Assembly (NCBI GenBank): GCA_965200805.1
Contig: OZ241384.1
Span: 2,356,001-2,420,000 of the forward strand
Direction of reading: 5' to 3'
From: MPNP01 sp026709725
Lineage (GTDB): Bacteria; Pseudomonadota; Alphaproteobacteria; Rhodobacterales; Rhodobacteraceae
DNA: 64,000 nt
Positions 53,254 through 62,263 of the stretch are shown here, piece by piece. Position 1 is the stretch's first letter. Each line of letters begins with the position of its first letter. The translations under genes and the position numbers were made by a program. The notes under the pieces are model-generated. The model did no database searches. It was not told the DNA's origin and worked only from the letters and a program-made list of their open reading frames with translations.

Positions 53254-54094
53254 TCATTTTATGGCACCCTGTGTCAGTCCCGCCACAAGTTTCCTTTGCA
53301 AGGGCAGGAAGAGAAGAAGTGTGGGCACCGTGGCAACAACAGATCCAGCCATCACCGCTCCCCAGTCGATCTGCACATCCCCAAAATACTGGTAAAGACC
53401 CAGGGGGATCGTTTTCAATCTGGTTTCGGTGATCAGGGCCAGGGCCAGCAAGTATTCCGACCAACTCTGCAGGAAACCATAGGTTGCTGCCGCGACAAGG
53501 CCCGGCCACATGATCGGGAGAATGACATAACCGATGATCTGGAGGCGGTTTGCACCATCGACAATCGCTGCGTCATCGAGACTCTTCGGTATCGTCGTCA
53601 GATACCCGGCGAGCAAGTAGACGGTAAAGGGCGTGATAAAGGCTGTATAGCAAAGGATCAGACCGAGATGACTGTTGATCAGCCCGCCGCGTGCAAAAAA
53701 AAATGAAGATTGGATTGACCAAAATAATCCAGGGAAAGAACTGCCCACCAAGAATCGCCCCGAACAGAAGCCCGCGCCCCGGAAAAGTAAAGCGCGAAAG
53801 ACCATAAGCGGCAAAGAGGGAGATTCCGCACGCCAAGACCGTGGATGCAATACAGATCGACAAACTGTTCAAGACATATCTGAAATAACCATCGTTCCAG
53901 ATCACAAGATAGTTCCGGGACGTCAGACCGGGTTCACTGGCAACCAGTGAAACGGCAAGATTCTCAATGGATCCCTTGAAAACGAAAACTGCTGGGGCCA
54001 GAAGAAAGGTCATAAAACCCAGAAATGCCAGGAGCATGAATCCTCTTTCAATAAACGCGGCGGGCTGCCAGCTCATGCCTCCCTTCTTGGTCAT
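53254..54094 (-). pseudogene. Sugar ABC transporter permease (MalG-like), frameshifted at a nine-T run
   Basis: Two overlapping frames together make one normal-length permease. The first, from ATG 54094, covers the N-terminal half up to FFPWIILVNPIFIFF. The second continues with ARGGLINSHLGLILCYTAFI, the EAA loop IPKSLDDAAIVDGANRLQIIGYVILPIM and the C-terminus to 53254. The frames join at nine consecutive T on the coding strand (A run 53695-53703); eight would restore one frame. Possibilities: inactivating mutation, sequencing error, or slippage on the homopolymer. It overlaps the partner permease by 4 bp, so the ancestral operon is evident. Confidence 0.8.
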
Positions 54095-55017
54095 CCAACC
54101 TTTTCCTGCATGTCATGGAGACCGAAGAAACGGAAGTAGAGTGCACCGAATCCAGCCATGACCACCGCCATGACAACACCAATTGCCGAACTGTAGCCAA
54201 TACGTAAATCAATGAACGCCCTGATGTAGATCTCTGTGGCCAGAACATTGGTGAATGTCCCTGGTCCCGCTCCGGTTGCCAGCCAGACATAAACAAAGTT
54301 GTTGAATGTCCAAATGACAGACATGAGACCAAGAACAGACAGGGTTGGAAGCAGGTAGGGCAGGGTGACAAACCTGAATTGCTGCCAGCGTGTTGCGCCA
54401 TCAATGGCGGCAGCTTCATTCAGCTCTTCCGGAATGGTTTGCAGGGCCGCCAGAAGAGACACCGCCACAAGAGGCGTGGTGTTCCAGACAACAATTGTCA
54501 CGATGGATGGCCAGACTGTGCGGAGGTCCGCCAAAAAGGCAACCGGGTCCGCAATCAGACCTGTTGAAAGAAGAAAACGGTTGATCGCTCCATAGCCGGG
54601 ATCAAAGAGCCATCGCCAGGCGATGACTGCAACGACAGGCGGTGTTGCCCAGGGCACCAGCAGGACAAGTCGGGTAAGGGTTGTCAATCGCAGGGTTTCA
54701 AGAAACCGGGAATTCAGCAACAATGCAAACAGCAGGCCCAGAAACAGCCGGAGGAGAACGGTCACCGCCGTAAGCCAGAAAATCGTGTTGACAGCCAAAT
54801 CCCAAAAACCCGAACCCGAAAGGAATTCGCGATAGTTTTCGAGGCCGACAGGGCTGCCGCCCATTTGGAGATTCAGCAGGGTGATATCGGTGAAACTGAG
54901 CTCAATATTGTAGAGTGTGGGATAAAGATAAAATGCAACAAGGACAGCGAAGACAGGCAGCAGCATCCAAAAGGCCGCCAACCGATCACGGAATCTTATG
55001 GACATCTTCAGGATCAT
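54091..55017 (-). CDS. Sugar ABC transporter permease (MalF-like)
   Basis: 308 residues from the ATG at 55017; a frame extension to 55065 would overlap the intercistronic hairpin and is less likely. Six transmembrane segments and EAA loop LNEAAAIDGATRWQQFRFVTLPYL. It pairs with the frameshifted permease and the binding protein at 55080, with the ATPase in the divergent operon at 58300. Confidence 0.88.
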   Translation of the reverse strand: MILKMSIRFRDRLAAFWMLLPVFAVLVAFYLYPTLYNIELSFTDITLLNLQMGGSPVGLENYREFLSGSGFWDLAVNTIFWLTAVTVLLRLFLGLLFALLLNSRFLETLRLTTLTRLVLLVPWATPPVVAVIAWRWLFDPGYGAINRFLLSTGLIADPVAFLADLRTVWPSIVTIVVWNTTPLVAVSLLAALQTIPEELNEAAAIDGATRWQQFRFVTLPYLLPTLSVLGLMSVIWTFNNFVYVWLATGAGPGTFTNVLATEIYIRAFIDLRIGYSSAIGVVMAVVMAGFGALYFRFFGLHDMQEKVG

Positions 55018-55034
55018 GGTCGCATTGCCTGCAA

Positions 55035-55062
55035 CGGTCTGCCCCAAAGGAGGGGCAGACCG
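55035..55062 (-). terminator. Perfect 11-bp intercistronic hairpin after the binding-protein gene
   Basis: CGGTCTGCCCC (55035-55045), loop AAAGGA, GGGGCAGACCG (55052-55062). It lies between the binding protein stop and the permease start, a place where such stems often raise binding-protein expression over permeases. No T run. Confidence 0.6.
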
Positions 55063-55079
55063 CATTTGATCGACTGCAA

Positions 55080-56345
55080 TCAGTTTTCGAGCAGTCGCAT
55101 GATTTCCCGAAGCAGCTCAGCGCTTGCCTCCTGAGAGCTGCTTTGTCCGGAGAGGGCTTTACCAGCCGCACGCGCGGTCAGATTCCAAAGCTGCCCGACA
55201 CCGGCACCACTGTCGCTGTATGCACCCCAGGTTCGGGTATGATTGGCCAGTTGTGAAGCGAATCCAAGCTCTTCCTCACGGTACTCAATTTGCGAAAGCA
55301 GGGATTTCTGCGCCGGAAATTGATTGCTGTAGTAATTTTCAAACAGACTTGCCTGGGTCAGAAATTGCAACAATTTCCATGATTCCTCCGGGTGGTCTGT
55401 ACTGGCATTGACAACCAGCGTCCGCCCACCGAGGTGTGTCTGGGGTGGATAAGAACCCGCCATCATGACGCCAGAGTCGAACGGAATATCAACACCCGGG
55501 TTTGCCTCTTCAAAAGCACGGAGAAGTTGGCGATAGGTGTTTGTCGGCATCAGTGCAATCCCCTGCTCACCATCCAGCAACGATTGCAGCAAGGCAGGAT
55601 CGTGCGGCACATCAATGGTCAGAACAGAGCGTGACACCAGTCCTTCATCAATGTAGGTCTTGAAGTAGTCCATCGCTGCAGCCATGTCGTTGACGGTGAC
55701 CCCCGGACCATAGCCCCCTCTCCCATCCTCAATGACAACCGCGCTGCCATTCGACCACAGATAGTAGTTCATCGGGAACCAGAACTGATTGCCAGCGGCA
55801 AAGGCAAAACCAGTCTTGCCGGTTTGCGCCTTGATGATACGGCTGTCCTGCAACAAATCATCCCAGGTTACCGGAAGGTCTGTAATTCCTGCCTCTTCGA
55901 GAACATCCGTCCGATAGACCATTGCCCAGGTGTCGGCTGACCATGGAACACCCCAGGCCCGGCCGTCATACATTGTCAGATCTGTGGCAATGAAGTCATC
56001 AAAACCATTCACGAATGCGCCATACCGCGTGAGCTGATCAACAGGCTGCAGAATCCCTGCTTCGGCCATCTCCCGGGTCCAAACAAACGCAATATGGACG
56101 ACATCGGGACCCTCCCCCACTGCGGCTTCACGAAGAAACTGATCCCGCGAATCATTCCAGGAAATTGTTTGCAATTCAACGGAAATCCCCGGATTTATGG
56201 CCTCGAATTCATCAAGTGCAGCCCGCATTTCTTCCTTTTCACTGTCGTTGAATCGGAAAGTAAGGCTGACCTCAGCGAAAGTGCCGCCACCCAACAACAG
56301 GGCCAAGACGACAATTAACAATCCAGATCTCAGATACATGTTCAT
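55080..56345 (-). CDS. Sugar ABC transporter substrate-binding protein
   Basis: 421 residues with a Sec signal peptide (MYLRSGLLIVVLALLLGGGTFAE). The family 1 pattern includes ALDEFEAINPGISVE, GEGPDVVHIAFVWTREMAEAG and AWGVPWSADTWAMVYRTDVLEEAG. Ligand unknown, but gene context (sugar-acid dehydratase-like and dehydrogenase-like enzymes) suggests a monosaccharide, deoxysugar or aldonic acid. Transcribed after the enolase-superfamily gene, 25 bp gap. Confidence 0.9.
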   Translation of the reverse strand: MNMYLRSGLLIVVLALLLGGGTFAEVSLTFRFNDSEKEEMRAALDEFEAINPGISVELQTISWNDSRDQFLREAAVGEGPDVVHIAFVWTREMAEAGILQPVDQLTRYGAFVNGFDDFIATDLTMYDGRAWGVPWSADTWAMVYRTDVLEEAGITDLPVTWDDLLQDSRIIKAQTGKTGFAFAAGNQFWFPMNYYLWSNGSAVVIEDGRGGYGPGVTVNDMAAAMDYFKTYIDEGLVSRSVLTIDVPHDPALLQSLLDGEQGIALMPTNTYRQLLRAFEEANPGVDIPFDSGVMMAGSYPPQTHLGGRTLVVNASTDHPEESWKLLQFLTQASLFENYYSNQFPAQKSLLSQIEYREEELGFASQLANHTRTWGAYSDSGAGVGQLWNLTARAAGKALSGQSSSQEASAELLREIMRLLEN

Positions 56346-56370
56346 ACTCCTCTATTTTATCCGTTTCAGG

Positions 56371-57510
56371 TCAATGTGTCGCGAATTCCGCGACGACAAA
56401 GTGCTTCAAGGCATCCGGATCGGGCACGAAGCCAATTCCGCCTCCTGCGGGGACATTGAGGTGTCCCTTGTTCACATTGAGATCAATTGTGCCGAGTTCT
56501 GTCCGGAGTGGATTCGGGTTTGCATCCAATTCAACAGACCCCGTCTCACCAATCGCCGCCATGACATGAATTGAGGCGGCAAGCCCAACTGCCGTCCCCA
56601 TGTAATGCAATGCACAAATCGCTCCAGATGTCTTTGCGAGCGCAGCAACATCCATTGCTCCACTGATTCCGCCCCATTTTGTAACATCGGGTTGCACAAT
56701 GTTGAGTTTGCCTTGCACCAGAAAATCTTCAAACATTGCAAGCGATGTGATGTTTTCACCCGCAGCCAGCGGTACGCTGGAATTCTTCGCAAGTTCGGCC
56801 CATTGCCAGACCGCGTCAGTGGCCAGAAGTGGCTCCTCAACGAATGCGATGTCGTAACGCTCAATGGAAGCGATGCGCTCCTTTGCCTCATCAAGTGACC
56901 AGTTCTGATTGACATCGACCATAAGTTTTGCCCGAGGATCAGCCGCACGAAATCGCCTGAGCATGTCGCTGTCCCGCGGAGAGCCAAACCCTATTTTAAG
57001 TTTGAAGGCAGTGTGGCCAGCCTCACCCAGGGTTTTGATGGAATCTTCAAGACACGACACATCGGGTGTGCTGGCATACACCGGCACCGAATTTCCCGCA
57101 CCGTCATGCAGAAAATCACACAATCGCTTGCTCTCTCTTCGAGCCAATGCGTCAGCCAGTGCCATGTCCAGGCCCGCGACACATTGCCAAAATGACCCCG
57201 GTTCACCTGTATGAATTGCCATGCGACGGAATCGGGTTTCGAGTTCATGTCGCATCGCTGAGAAGTGTGTATAGGTGCGTCCCAGAACTGCAGGCGCAAC
57301 GACATCTGCAAAAAGATTCAGCCGTGCGACATTGCCTTGTGGGGGGAAGTTGCACCATGTCTCCCCCCAGCCAACAGCGCCATCCTCTGTCGTGGCTTCA
57401 ACAAGAAGACCGTTACGCAACGGCATCGCACCAAGACTCGATACCGGGCAGCTCTCGGGGACGGCCCGGACCGCAAACACTCTGACTCGATCAATTGCAA
57501 GCATCTTCAC
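56371..57510 (-). CDS. Enolase superfamily protein (mandelate racemase/muconate lactonizing type)
   Basis: 379 residues. Active-site set: FKLKIGFG (K-x-K), metal ligands in LMVDVNQNW (Asp), VEEPLL (Glu) and AAGENI (Glu), and LHYMG (His near the C-terminal end of the barrel). This suits acid-sugar dehydratases or epimerases of the MR/MLE group; the substrate cannot be assigned by eye. First gene of the operon running down to 53254, divergent from the GntR gene. Confidence 0.85.
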   Translation of the reverse strand: MKMLAIDRVRVFAVRAVPESCPVSSLGAMPLRNGLLVEATTEDGAVGWGETWCNFPPQGNVARLNLFADVVAPAVLGRTYTHFSAMRHELETRFRRMAIHTGEPGSFWQCVAGLDMALADALARRESKRLCDFLHDGAGNSVPVYASTPDVSCLEDSIKTLGEAGHTAFKLKIGFGSPRDSDMLRRFRAADPRAKLMVDVNQNWSLDEAKERIASIERYDIAFVEEPLLATDAVWQWAELAKNSSVPLAAGENITSLAMFEDFLVQGKLNIVQPDVTKWGGISGAMDVAALAKTSGAICALHYMGTAVGLAASIHVMAAIGETGSVELDANPNPLRTELGTIDLNVNKGHLNVPAGGGIGFVPDPDALKHFVVAEFATH

Positions 57511-57556
57511 GCATCGACTCGATAATGACAGCCAACCATCACAATTGAATAATAAT

Positions 57557-57574
57557 TAATTAACAAGTTAATTA
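57557..57574. promoter_or_regulatory. Palindromic candidate operator between divergent operons
   Basis: TAATTAAC, AA, GTTAATTA: perfect 8-bp arms with a 2-bp centre, in an AT-rich stretch that contrasts with the GC-rich surroundings. It is midway between the enolase-superfamily start (57510) and the GntR start (57665), so one site could control both directions. Confidence 0.55.
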
Positions 57575-57664
57575 TAAGTATTTTATCAATTATAAATTAA
57601 GAGTGGCTTTACCTGAGGTCTGGTGTATGTTTAGGGTATCAGAAACAGCGAGCGGGGCCAGAGT

Positions 57665-58297
57665 GTGGGACGTGCATCAGTGTATGAAGATTTCCGGAAC
57701 CGACTGTATTCCGGTGAATTGAAACCGGGACAGTTTGTGACCCAAAGTGAATTGGCAAAACTTGCCGGCGTGTCGCTTGGCAGTGCACGCGAGGCTATTC
57801 AGAAATTGGCACATGATGCTCTACTCAAAGTACATCCTCAGAGGGGCATACAGGTCACCGAGGTGACAATCCGCTTCATCCGTGAGGCCTTTCAATTCCG
57901 AAAAATCATGGAAATTGCGGCGATTCAGTCTTTTGTCACCGATGCACCGCACGAAGCATTGGAACTGCTTGAGGCAACACGAAGCGTATTGCAGGCAGCA
58001 AAAGAAGATACATCGCAGCGAACGCTGGACCGTGCGCTTGAGGTCGATTGGCGTCTGCACGATGAAATCATTCTCTCTCTGAACAATCCGTTGGTGCAAG
58101 ACGCCTACCAGATCAATGCGGTCCGTCTCCGCTTGATCCGCTCCAACATCAAACTCAATGCAAAAAGAGTGGCTGGTGCCCTGACAGAACACATCGGAAT
58201 TCTGGAGGCGTGTGTTGCTGGAGATGCAGGGCAGGCTTCTGAACGACTCATGGCGCATCTGGATATTGCCATGAGCCGAGCAATTGAGGGGAGCTGA
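57665..58297 (+). CDS. GntR family transcriptional regulator (FCD/FadR type)
   Basis: 210 residues from GTG. The winged helix covers about residues 5-65 (YSGELKPGQFVTQSELAKLAG, SLGSAREAIQKLAHDALL). The C-terminal helical FCD domain has metal/ligand-binding candidates in DWRLHDEIILSL and LTEHIGILEACVAGD. Such regulators are usually repressors released by a sugar acid. It is followed after 2 bp by the ATPase gene. Confidence 0.9.
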   Translation: MGRASVYEDFRNRLYSGELKPGQFVTQSELAKLAGVSLGSAREAIQKLAHDALLKVHPQRGIQVTEVTIRFIREAFQFRKIMEIAAIQSFVTDAPHEALELLEATRSVLQAAKEDTSQRTLDRALEVDWRLHDEIILSLNNPLVQDAYQINAVRLRLIRSNIKLNAKRVAGALTEHIGILEACVAGDAGQASERLMAHLDIAMSRAIEGS

Positions 58298-58299
58298 CA

Positions 58300-59370
58300 T
58301 TGAAACCAATTGAACTGCGTCGCCTCAAGAAGTCATACGGTGCCATCCCGGTGATCCATGGAATCGATGTCGAAATTCGATCTGGTGAATTCGCAGTTCT
58401 TGTCGGACCGTCCGGATGCGGCAAGTCAACCCTCTTGCGTATGCTGGCAGGTCTTGAGGACATCACCGATGGAGAAATCGCAATCGGTGGGCATGTTGTG
58501 AACGATGTGCGTCCGAAGGATCGGGACATCGCGATGGTATTCCAGAATTATGCCCTCTATCCGCATATGACGGTTGCGGAAAACATGGGGTTCTCACTGC
58601 GTCTGGCCAAGGCGGACAAGACCGAAAGCCGTTTGAAAATCGAACATACGGCCGAGATTCTGGGGCTTGCACACTTACTTGAGCGCTATCCACGCCAGCT
58701 GTCGGGGGGACAGCGGCAACGCGTTGCCATGGGTCGTGCAATCGTGCGCGATCCGGCTGTCTTTCTGTTTGATGAACCCCTGTCCAATCTTGATGCCAAG
58801 CTGCGTGTGAAAATGAGGAGTGAAATCAAGGAACTCCACCGGCATCTCAACACAACGGTCGTCTATGTAACGCATGATCAGATTGAAGCGATGACAATGG
58901 CCGACCGCATCATTGTTCTGGATGGTGGCTGCGTCTCGCAGATCGGGACGCCACTGGAACTCTACGATGAACCGGCAAATCGATTTGTGGCAACATTTAT
59001 TGGTTCTCCATCAATGAATGTCTTGCCGGCAACGGTCCGGGAGAACGGCACACTGGACCTTGACGATGGGCAGTCAATCGCAAGTGATGCGGGCCTCGGG
59101 CCCGGAACCAGGGTCGATGTTGGTATTCGTCCTGAAGACGTACAGATTGACAGCAAGGCAGGAATCGGTACCATCCAGGCGACCGTCAACTCCGTTGAAC
59201 CGACCGGAGCAGAATCACTCATCTCATGCCGGATGGGTGATCTGCCGTTTCTGGCAGCTGTCAGGGACCGGTGCAATGCCAAGTTTGGTGATTCCCTCCA
59301 TCTCAGTTTCCCAAGAGACAAGATTCATGTGTTTGATCGGTCAAGCGGTCAAAGATTGGCGGCCAGATGA
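58300..59370 (+). CDS. Sugar ABC transporter ATPase (UgpC/MalK-like)
   Basis: 356 residues from TTG at 58300, 2 bp after the GntR stop. Walker A GPSGCGKST, Q-loop VFQNYALYPHM, signature QLSGGQRQRVAMGR, Walker B VFLFDEPLSNLDAKL, VTHDQIEAM and a TOBE domain. It should energise the permeases at 53254-55017 in the divergent operon, as no other ATPase is present in that set. The stop overlaps the next start (ATGA). Confidence 0.92.
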   Translation: MKPIELRRLKKSYGAIPVIHGIDVEIRSGEFAVLVGPSGCGKSTLLRMLAGLEDITDGEIAIGGHVVNDVRPKDRDIAMVFQNYALYPHMTVAENMGFSLRLAKADKTESRLKIEHTAEILGLAHLLERYPRQLSGGQRQRVAMGRAIVRDPAVFLFDEPLSNLDAKLRVKMRSEIKELHRHLNTTVVYVTHDQIEAMTMADRIIVLDGGCVSQIGTPLELYDEPANRFVATFIGSPSMNVLPATVRENGTLDLDDGQSIASDAGLGPGTRVDVGIRPEDVQIDSKAGIGTIQATVNSVEPTGAESLISCRMGDLPFLAAVRDRCNAKFGDSLHLSFPRDKIHVFDRSSGQRLAAR

Positions 59371-60342
59371 CCGGAATGTCACTGCCCGCGATCGGTTTTG
59401 GGACAGCACCCCTGGGTGGTCTTTTTTCGGCCGTGGAGACTGATGAAGCCCTGCTCATGCTGGAGGATGCATAGGAAGCGGGCATTCGCTATTTCGATAC
59501 GGCACCGCACTACGGTCAAGGGCGTGCGGAACGCGTTCTCGGTGATTTTCTGCGCGGCAAGAATCCGGATACCTTCATCCTGTCGACAAAAGTCGGGCGG
59601 ATCCTGACTCGTTCCTCCAACCCGCAGCACACGGTGAATTCATTTGTTGATCCCTTGCCCTTTGATCAAGCATACGACTACAGTTATGATGGGATCATGC
59701 GATCGGTGGAGGACAGCTATCAGCGTCTCGGTTTGAACAGGATCAATATCCTGCTCGTTCACGATATCGGCCAGTATACGCATGGCAGCAATGCCGAGAC
59801 CTTCACGAGGCAACTGCTGGAGAGCGGCGAACGGGCCCTGCGCGACCTTCGTGCCTCCGGTGAGGCGGGTGCCATCGGGATTGGTGTCAATGAAGTCGAA
59901 ATCTGTGAGCACCTGATTGGCAAAATCCCCTTGGATATCCTGCTGCTGGCGGGTCGATGCACTCTGCTGGACCGGACTGCAGAAATACGTCTGCTTCCCC
60001 GGTGTCTTGAAACATCATTTGCAAGTTGTCATCGGGGGTGCTTTCAATTCCGGCATTCTGGTTTCTGGCGCGACCCCGGATGCACGATGGAACTATCGTG
60101 CGGCACCCCAGAACATACGTAATGAAGTTAAGGCCCTCGACAGACTCTGCCGCCGTTTTGGTCTTGTGCTCGGCAGTGCTGCTCCTGCCTTTCCGGGCCG
60201 CCATGATGCCGTCAGCACCATCCTGCTGGGTTGTGGAAACCGTACCGAGTTGCATGAGTGCTTGCAGTGGTTGCAGGACTTACGAAACCAGCCGCCACCT
60301 CAGGAATTCTGGCAGGAAGTGCAGGCCCGGGGATTAAGGTGA
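59367..60342 (+). pseudogene. Aldo/keto reductase (sugar dehydrogenase type), nonsense and frameshift
   Basis: The frame opens at ATG 59367 with LPAIGFGTAPLGGLF, is stopped by TAG at 59472-59474, then continues EAGIRYFDTAPHYGQGRAER, KVGR, and INILLVHDIG. Near 60010 it changes frame and finishes with HHLQVVIGGAFNSGIL to 60342. Relatives have a hydrophobic residue, often Trp or Leu, at the TAG site, so TGG to TAG is plausible. The family resembles D-threo-aldose/L-fucose 1-dehydrogenases. Two independent lesions make it a pseudogene unless the sequence is wrong. It was translationally coupled to the ATPase gene. Confidence 0.8.
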
Positions 60343-60576
60343 GGCAATTATACACACCCCCGTTCCGGTGTGAAGTGCAACGCCCGGGGGAGGCGTATCC
60401 CTGATTTCGGGATCGGTTGGCCGCCGGGTGGGGAAGGTGGAGACAGATTGGGTGGAAGCAGCCTGATCGAATATGTTCAGGTGGCTGGAAACATGGATTG
60501 TAATCTGCGCGCACGGATTTGAGGTCTCGATGTCGTGATGGTTCATCCGCAGCCCTTCATGATCAATCGTACGCTA
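60343..60576. other. Interval between convergent genes
   Basis: Contains a small ATCCC...GGGAT hairpin near 60398-60414; otherwise no recognised features. Confidence 0.4.
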
Positions 60577-61695
60577 TCATGATTGATGGCGCGTATTGGC
60601 GATGACATCAAGATCGGGGGTGACGCCCAAACCCGGACCGTCCGGCAGATGGACGATGCCATCGCCTGGACGAAGGTCCTCAATGATGATCTCTTCCCGC
60701 AGCGGGGCATCGGCGATGTCGCGCAGGACCAGGTCCGTTGACTGGATGGCTGCCATGAAGTGCAGCATGGCCGCAAATCCAAGATCGGAGCCATAATGAT
60801 GGGCCGAGACGGGGATGCCGATGCTGTTGGCGAGGCGTGCGGCGTCAATCGCGGCAGCCAGCCCGCCGCAACGACACGGGTCCGGCATCATGATGTCAAC
60901 CAGATTCGATCTGGCGGCCCTCTGGAAGTGGTCAAGGCGGTATATGTTCTCGCCCCAGGCCATCGGGACCTCGGGGAACTGCCTGCGAAGATCACGCATC
61001 CCCGCAAAATCATCAGCCAGGACCGGCTCTTCAATCCAGTAGGGATCAAGATCCCGGAGTGCCCCGATCATCCGCTTGGCACGACGGCGGTCATAGGCCT
61101 GATTGGCATCAATCAGGAGGGCAATATCCGGACCGATTGCCTCCCGGACGGACCGGGCCATCGAGATATCCGTGTCCTCATCAAAACCGATCCGGATCTT
61201 GATCGCGCCGTAGCCCGCCGTGACGGCTTCTCTGGCTCCGGCGGCGGGATCATCAGTCTTGAGGCCCGTTGCGTAGCAGCGGAAAGTGTCGCGCTGGATC
61301 CCGCCGAGCAGTCTGGCGACGGGCTGGTCCAGAGCTTTGCCCTTCAGATCCCAGAGTGCCATTTCAACTCCCGAGATGGCCTGGGCCAGCGCCCCTTCAG
61401 CCCACATGCGGGTGAAGCTCCGTGTTGCCGTCACCATGCGATCACGCAACCGCAGGGTGTCAAGGGCATTCTCGCCGACGAGAAGCGGTGCAAGGCCTTC
61501 GTCGATGGTGGCGATGCGCTCCCGATAGACCCATGGGGGGAAATTCACCGAGGTCTCTCCCCAGCCTGTCACGCCGGCATCAGTCTCGATCCGGATCAAT
61601 CCGAAATTCCGATGCGTCAGGACGCCGCATGCGAGAGGTATGGGGCGTGCCAGTTCGGCCCGGCAGTGGACTGCATTGACTGCGGTTATCCGCAT
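60577..61695 (-). CDS. Enolase superfamily protein (mandelate racemase/muconate lactonizing type), second copy
   Basis: 372 residues from ATG 61695. N-terminal capping domain; IKIRIGFD (K-x-R), ALLIDANQAYD (Asp ligand), WIEEPVLA (Glu), MAWGENIY (Glu), VSAHHYGSD (His). Distinct from the 56371 protein, with different catalytic sequence context, so a separate reaction is likely. Substrate unassigned. Divergent from the cupin gene at 61829. Confidence 0.86.
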   Translation of the reverse strand: MRITAVNAVHCRAELARPIPLACGVLTHRNFGLIRIETDAGVTGWGETSVNFPPWVYRERIATIDEGLAPLLVGENALDTLRLRDRMVTATRSFTRMWAEGALAQAISGVEMALWDLKGKALDQPVARLLGGIQRDTFRCYATGLKTDDPAAGAREAVTAGYGAIKIRIGFDEDTDISMARSVREAIGPDIALLIDANQAYDRRRAKRMIGALRDLDPYWIEEPVLADDFAGMRDLRRQFPEVPMAWGENIYRLDHFQRAARSNLVDIMMPDPCRCGGLAAAIDAARLANSIGIPVSAHHYGSDLGFAAMLHFMAAIQSTDLVLRDIADAPLREEIIIEDLRPGDGIVHLPDGPGLGVTPDLDVIANTRHQS

Positions 61696-61828
61696 GGACT
61701 TCATCTCCCGAGCATCGTATCGCAATTGAGTTGACCCATAGCAGGTGATAGGACTTTTTCACAGGACAGCGTTTGTGACGGCGCATGGCGCTGCAGCCGA
61801 TGTGGACAATTTGCCGATGGAGGGACTG

Positions 61829-62263
61829 ATGAGCGCAAGACCGCAACGCACGACAATTGCACCCGATGACATTCTCGATGGCTCGCCAATGCAGCAAAAG
61901 GACAGGGCGGTTCGCGATTTGAAACTGGTCTATCCCGAAACGGGTCTTGATGCACGGACATTATGCATGGGACTGGTCGAGATCGAGCCGGGCCATTCCT
62001 CACCCATGCACCGTCACAATTGTGAGGAGTGCTACTATGTTCTGGCTGGTGAGGGCGAGCTGGAAATCGATGGTGAAACCTTTCCGCTGGTTGCAGGGGG
62101 CGCATCACTGCAGCGACCGAATCTCATGCACAGGGTGACAAATACAGGGACCGATACGCTGCGCCTTCTGGTCGTTGGCGGGATTATGCTGGTCCCATTG
62201 TGGCCTGCATGGCCAACATCCTCTCCGTATGAAGTCTATGAGGGTGATACCCGAAATGCCTGA
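61829..62263 (+). CDS. Cupin-domain protein
   Basis: 144 residues from the ATG at 61829, with GGAGG 5-6 nt before. Cupin motif 1 HSSPMHRHNCEECYYVLAGEG supplies the two His and Glu ligands and motif 2 LQRPNLMHRV the last His, all on a single beta-barrel. Could be an isomerase, a sugar-acid enzyme or a ligand-binding protein. It overlaps the GMC gene start. Confidence 0.82.
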   Translation: MSARPQRTTIAPDDILDGSPMQQKDRAVRDLKLVYPETGLDARTLCMGLVEIEPGHSSPMHRHNCEECYYVLAGEGELEIDGETFPLVAGGASLQRPNLMHRVTNTGTDTLRLLVVGGIMLVPLWPAWPTSSPYEVYEGDTRNA

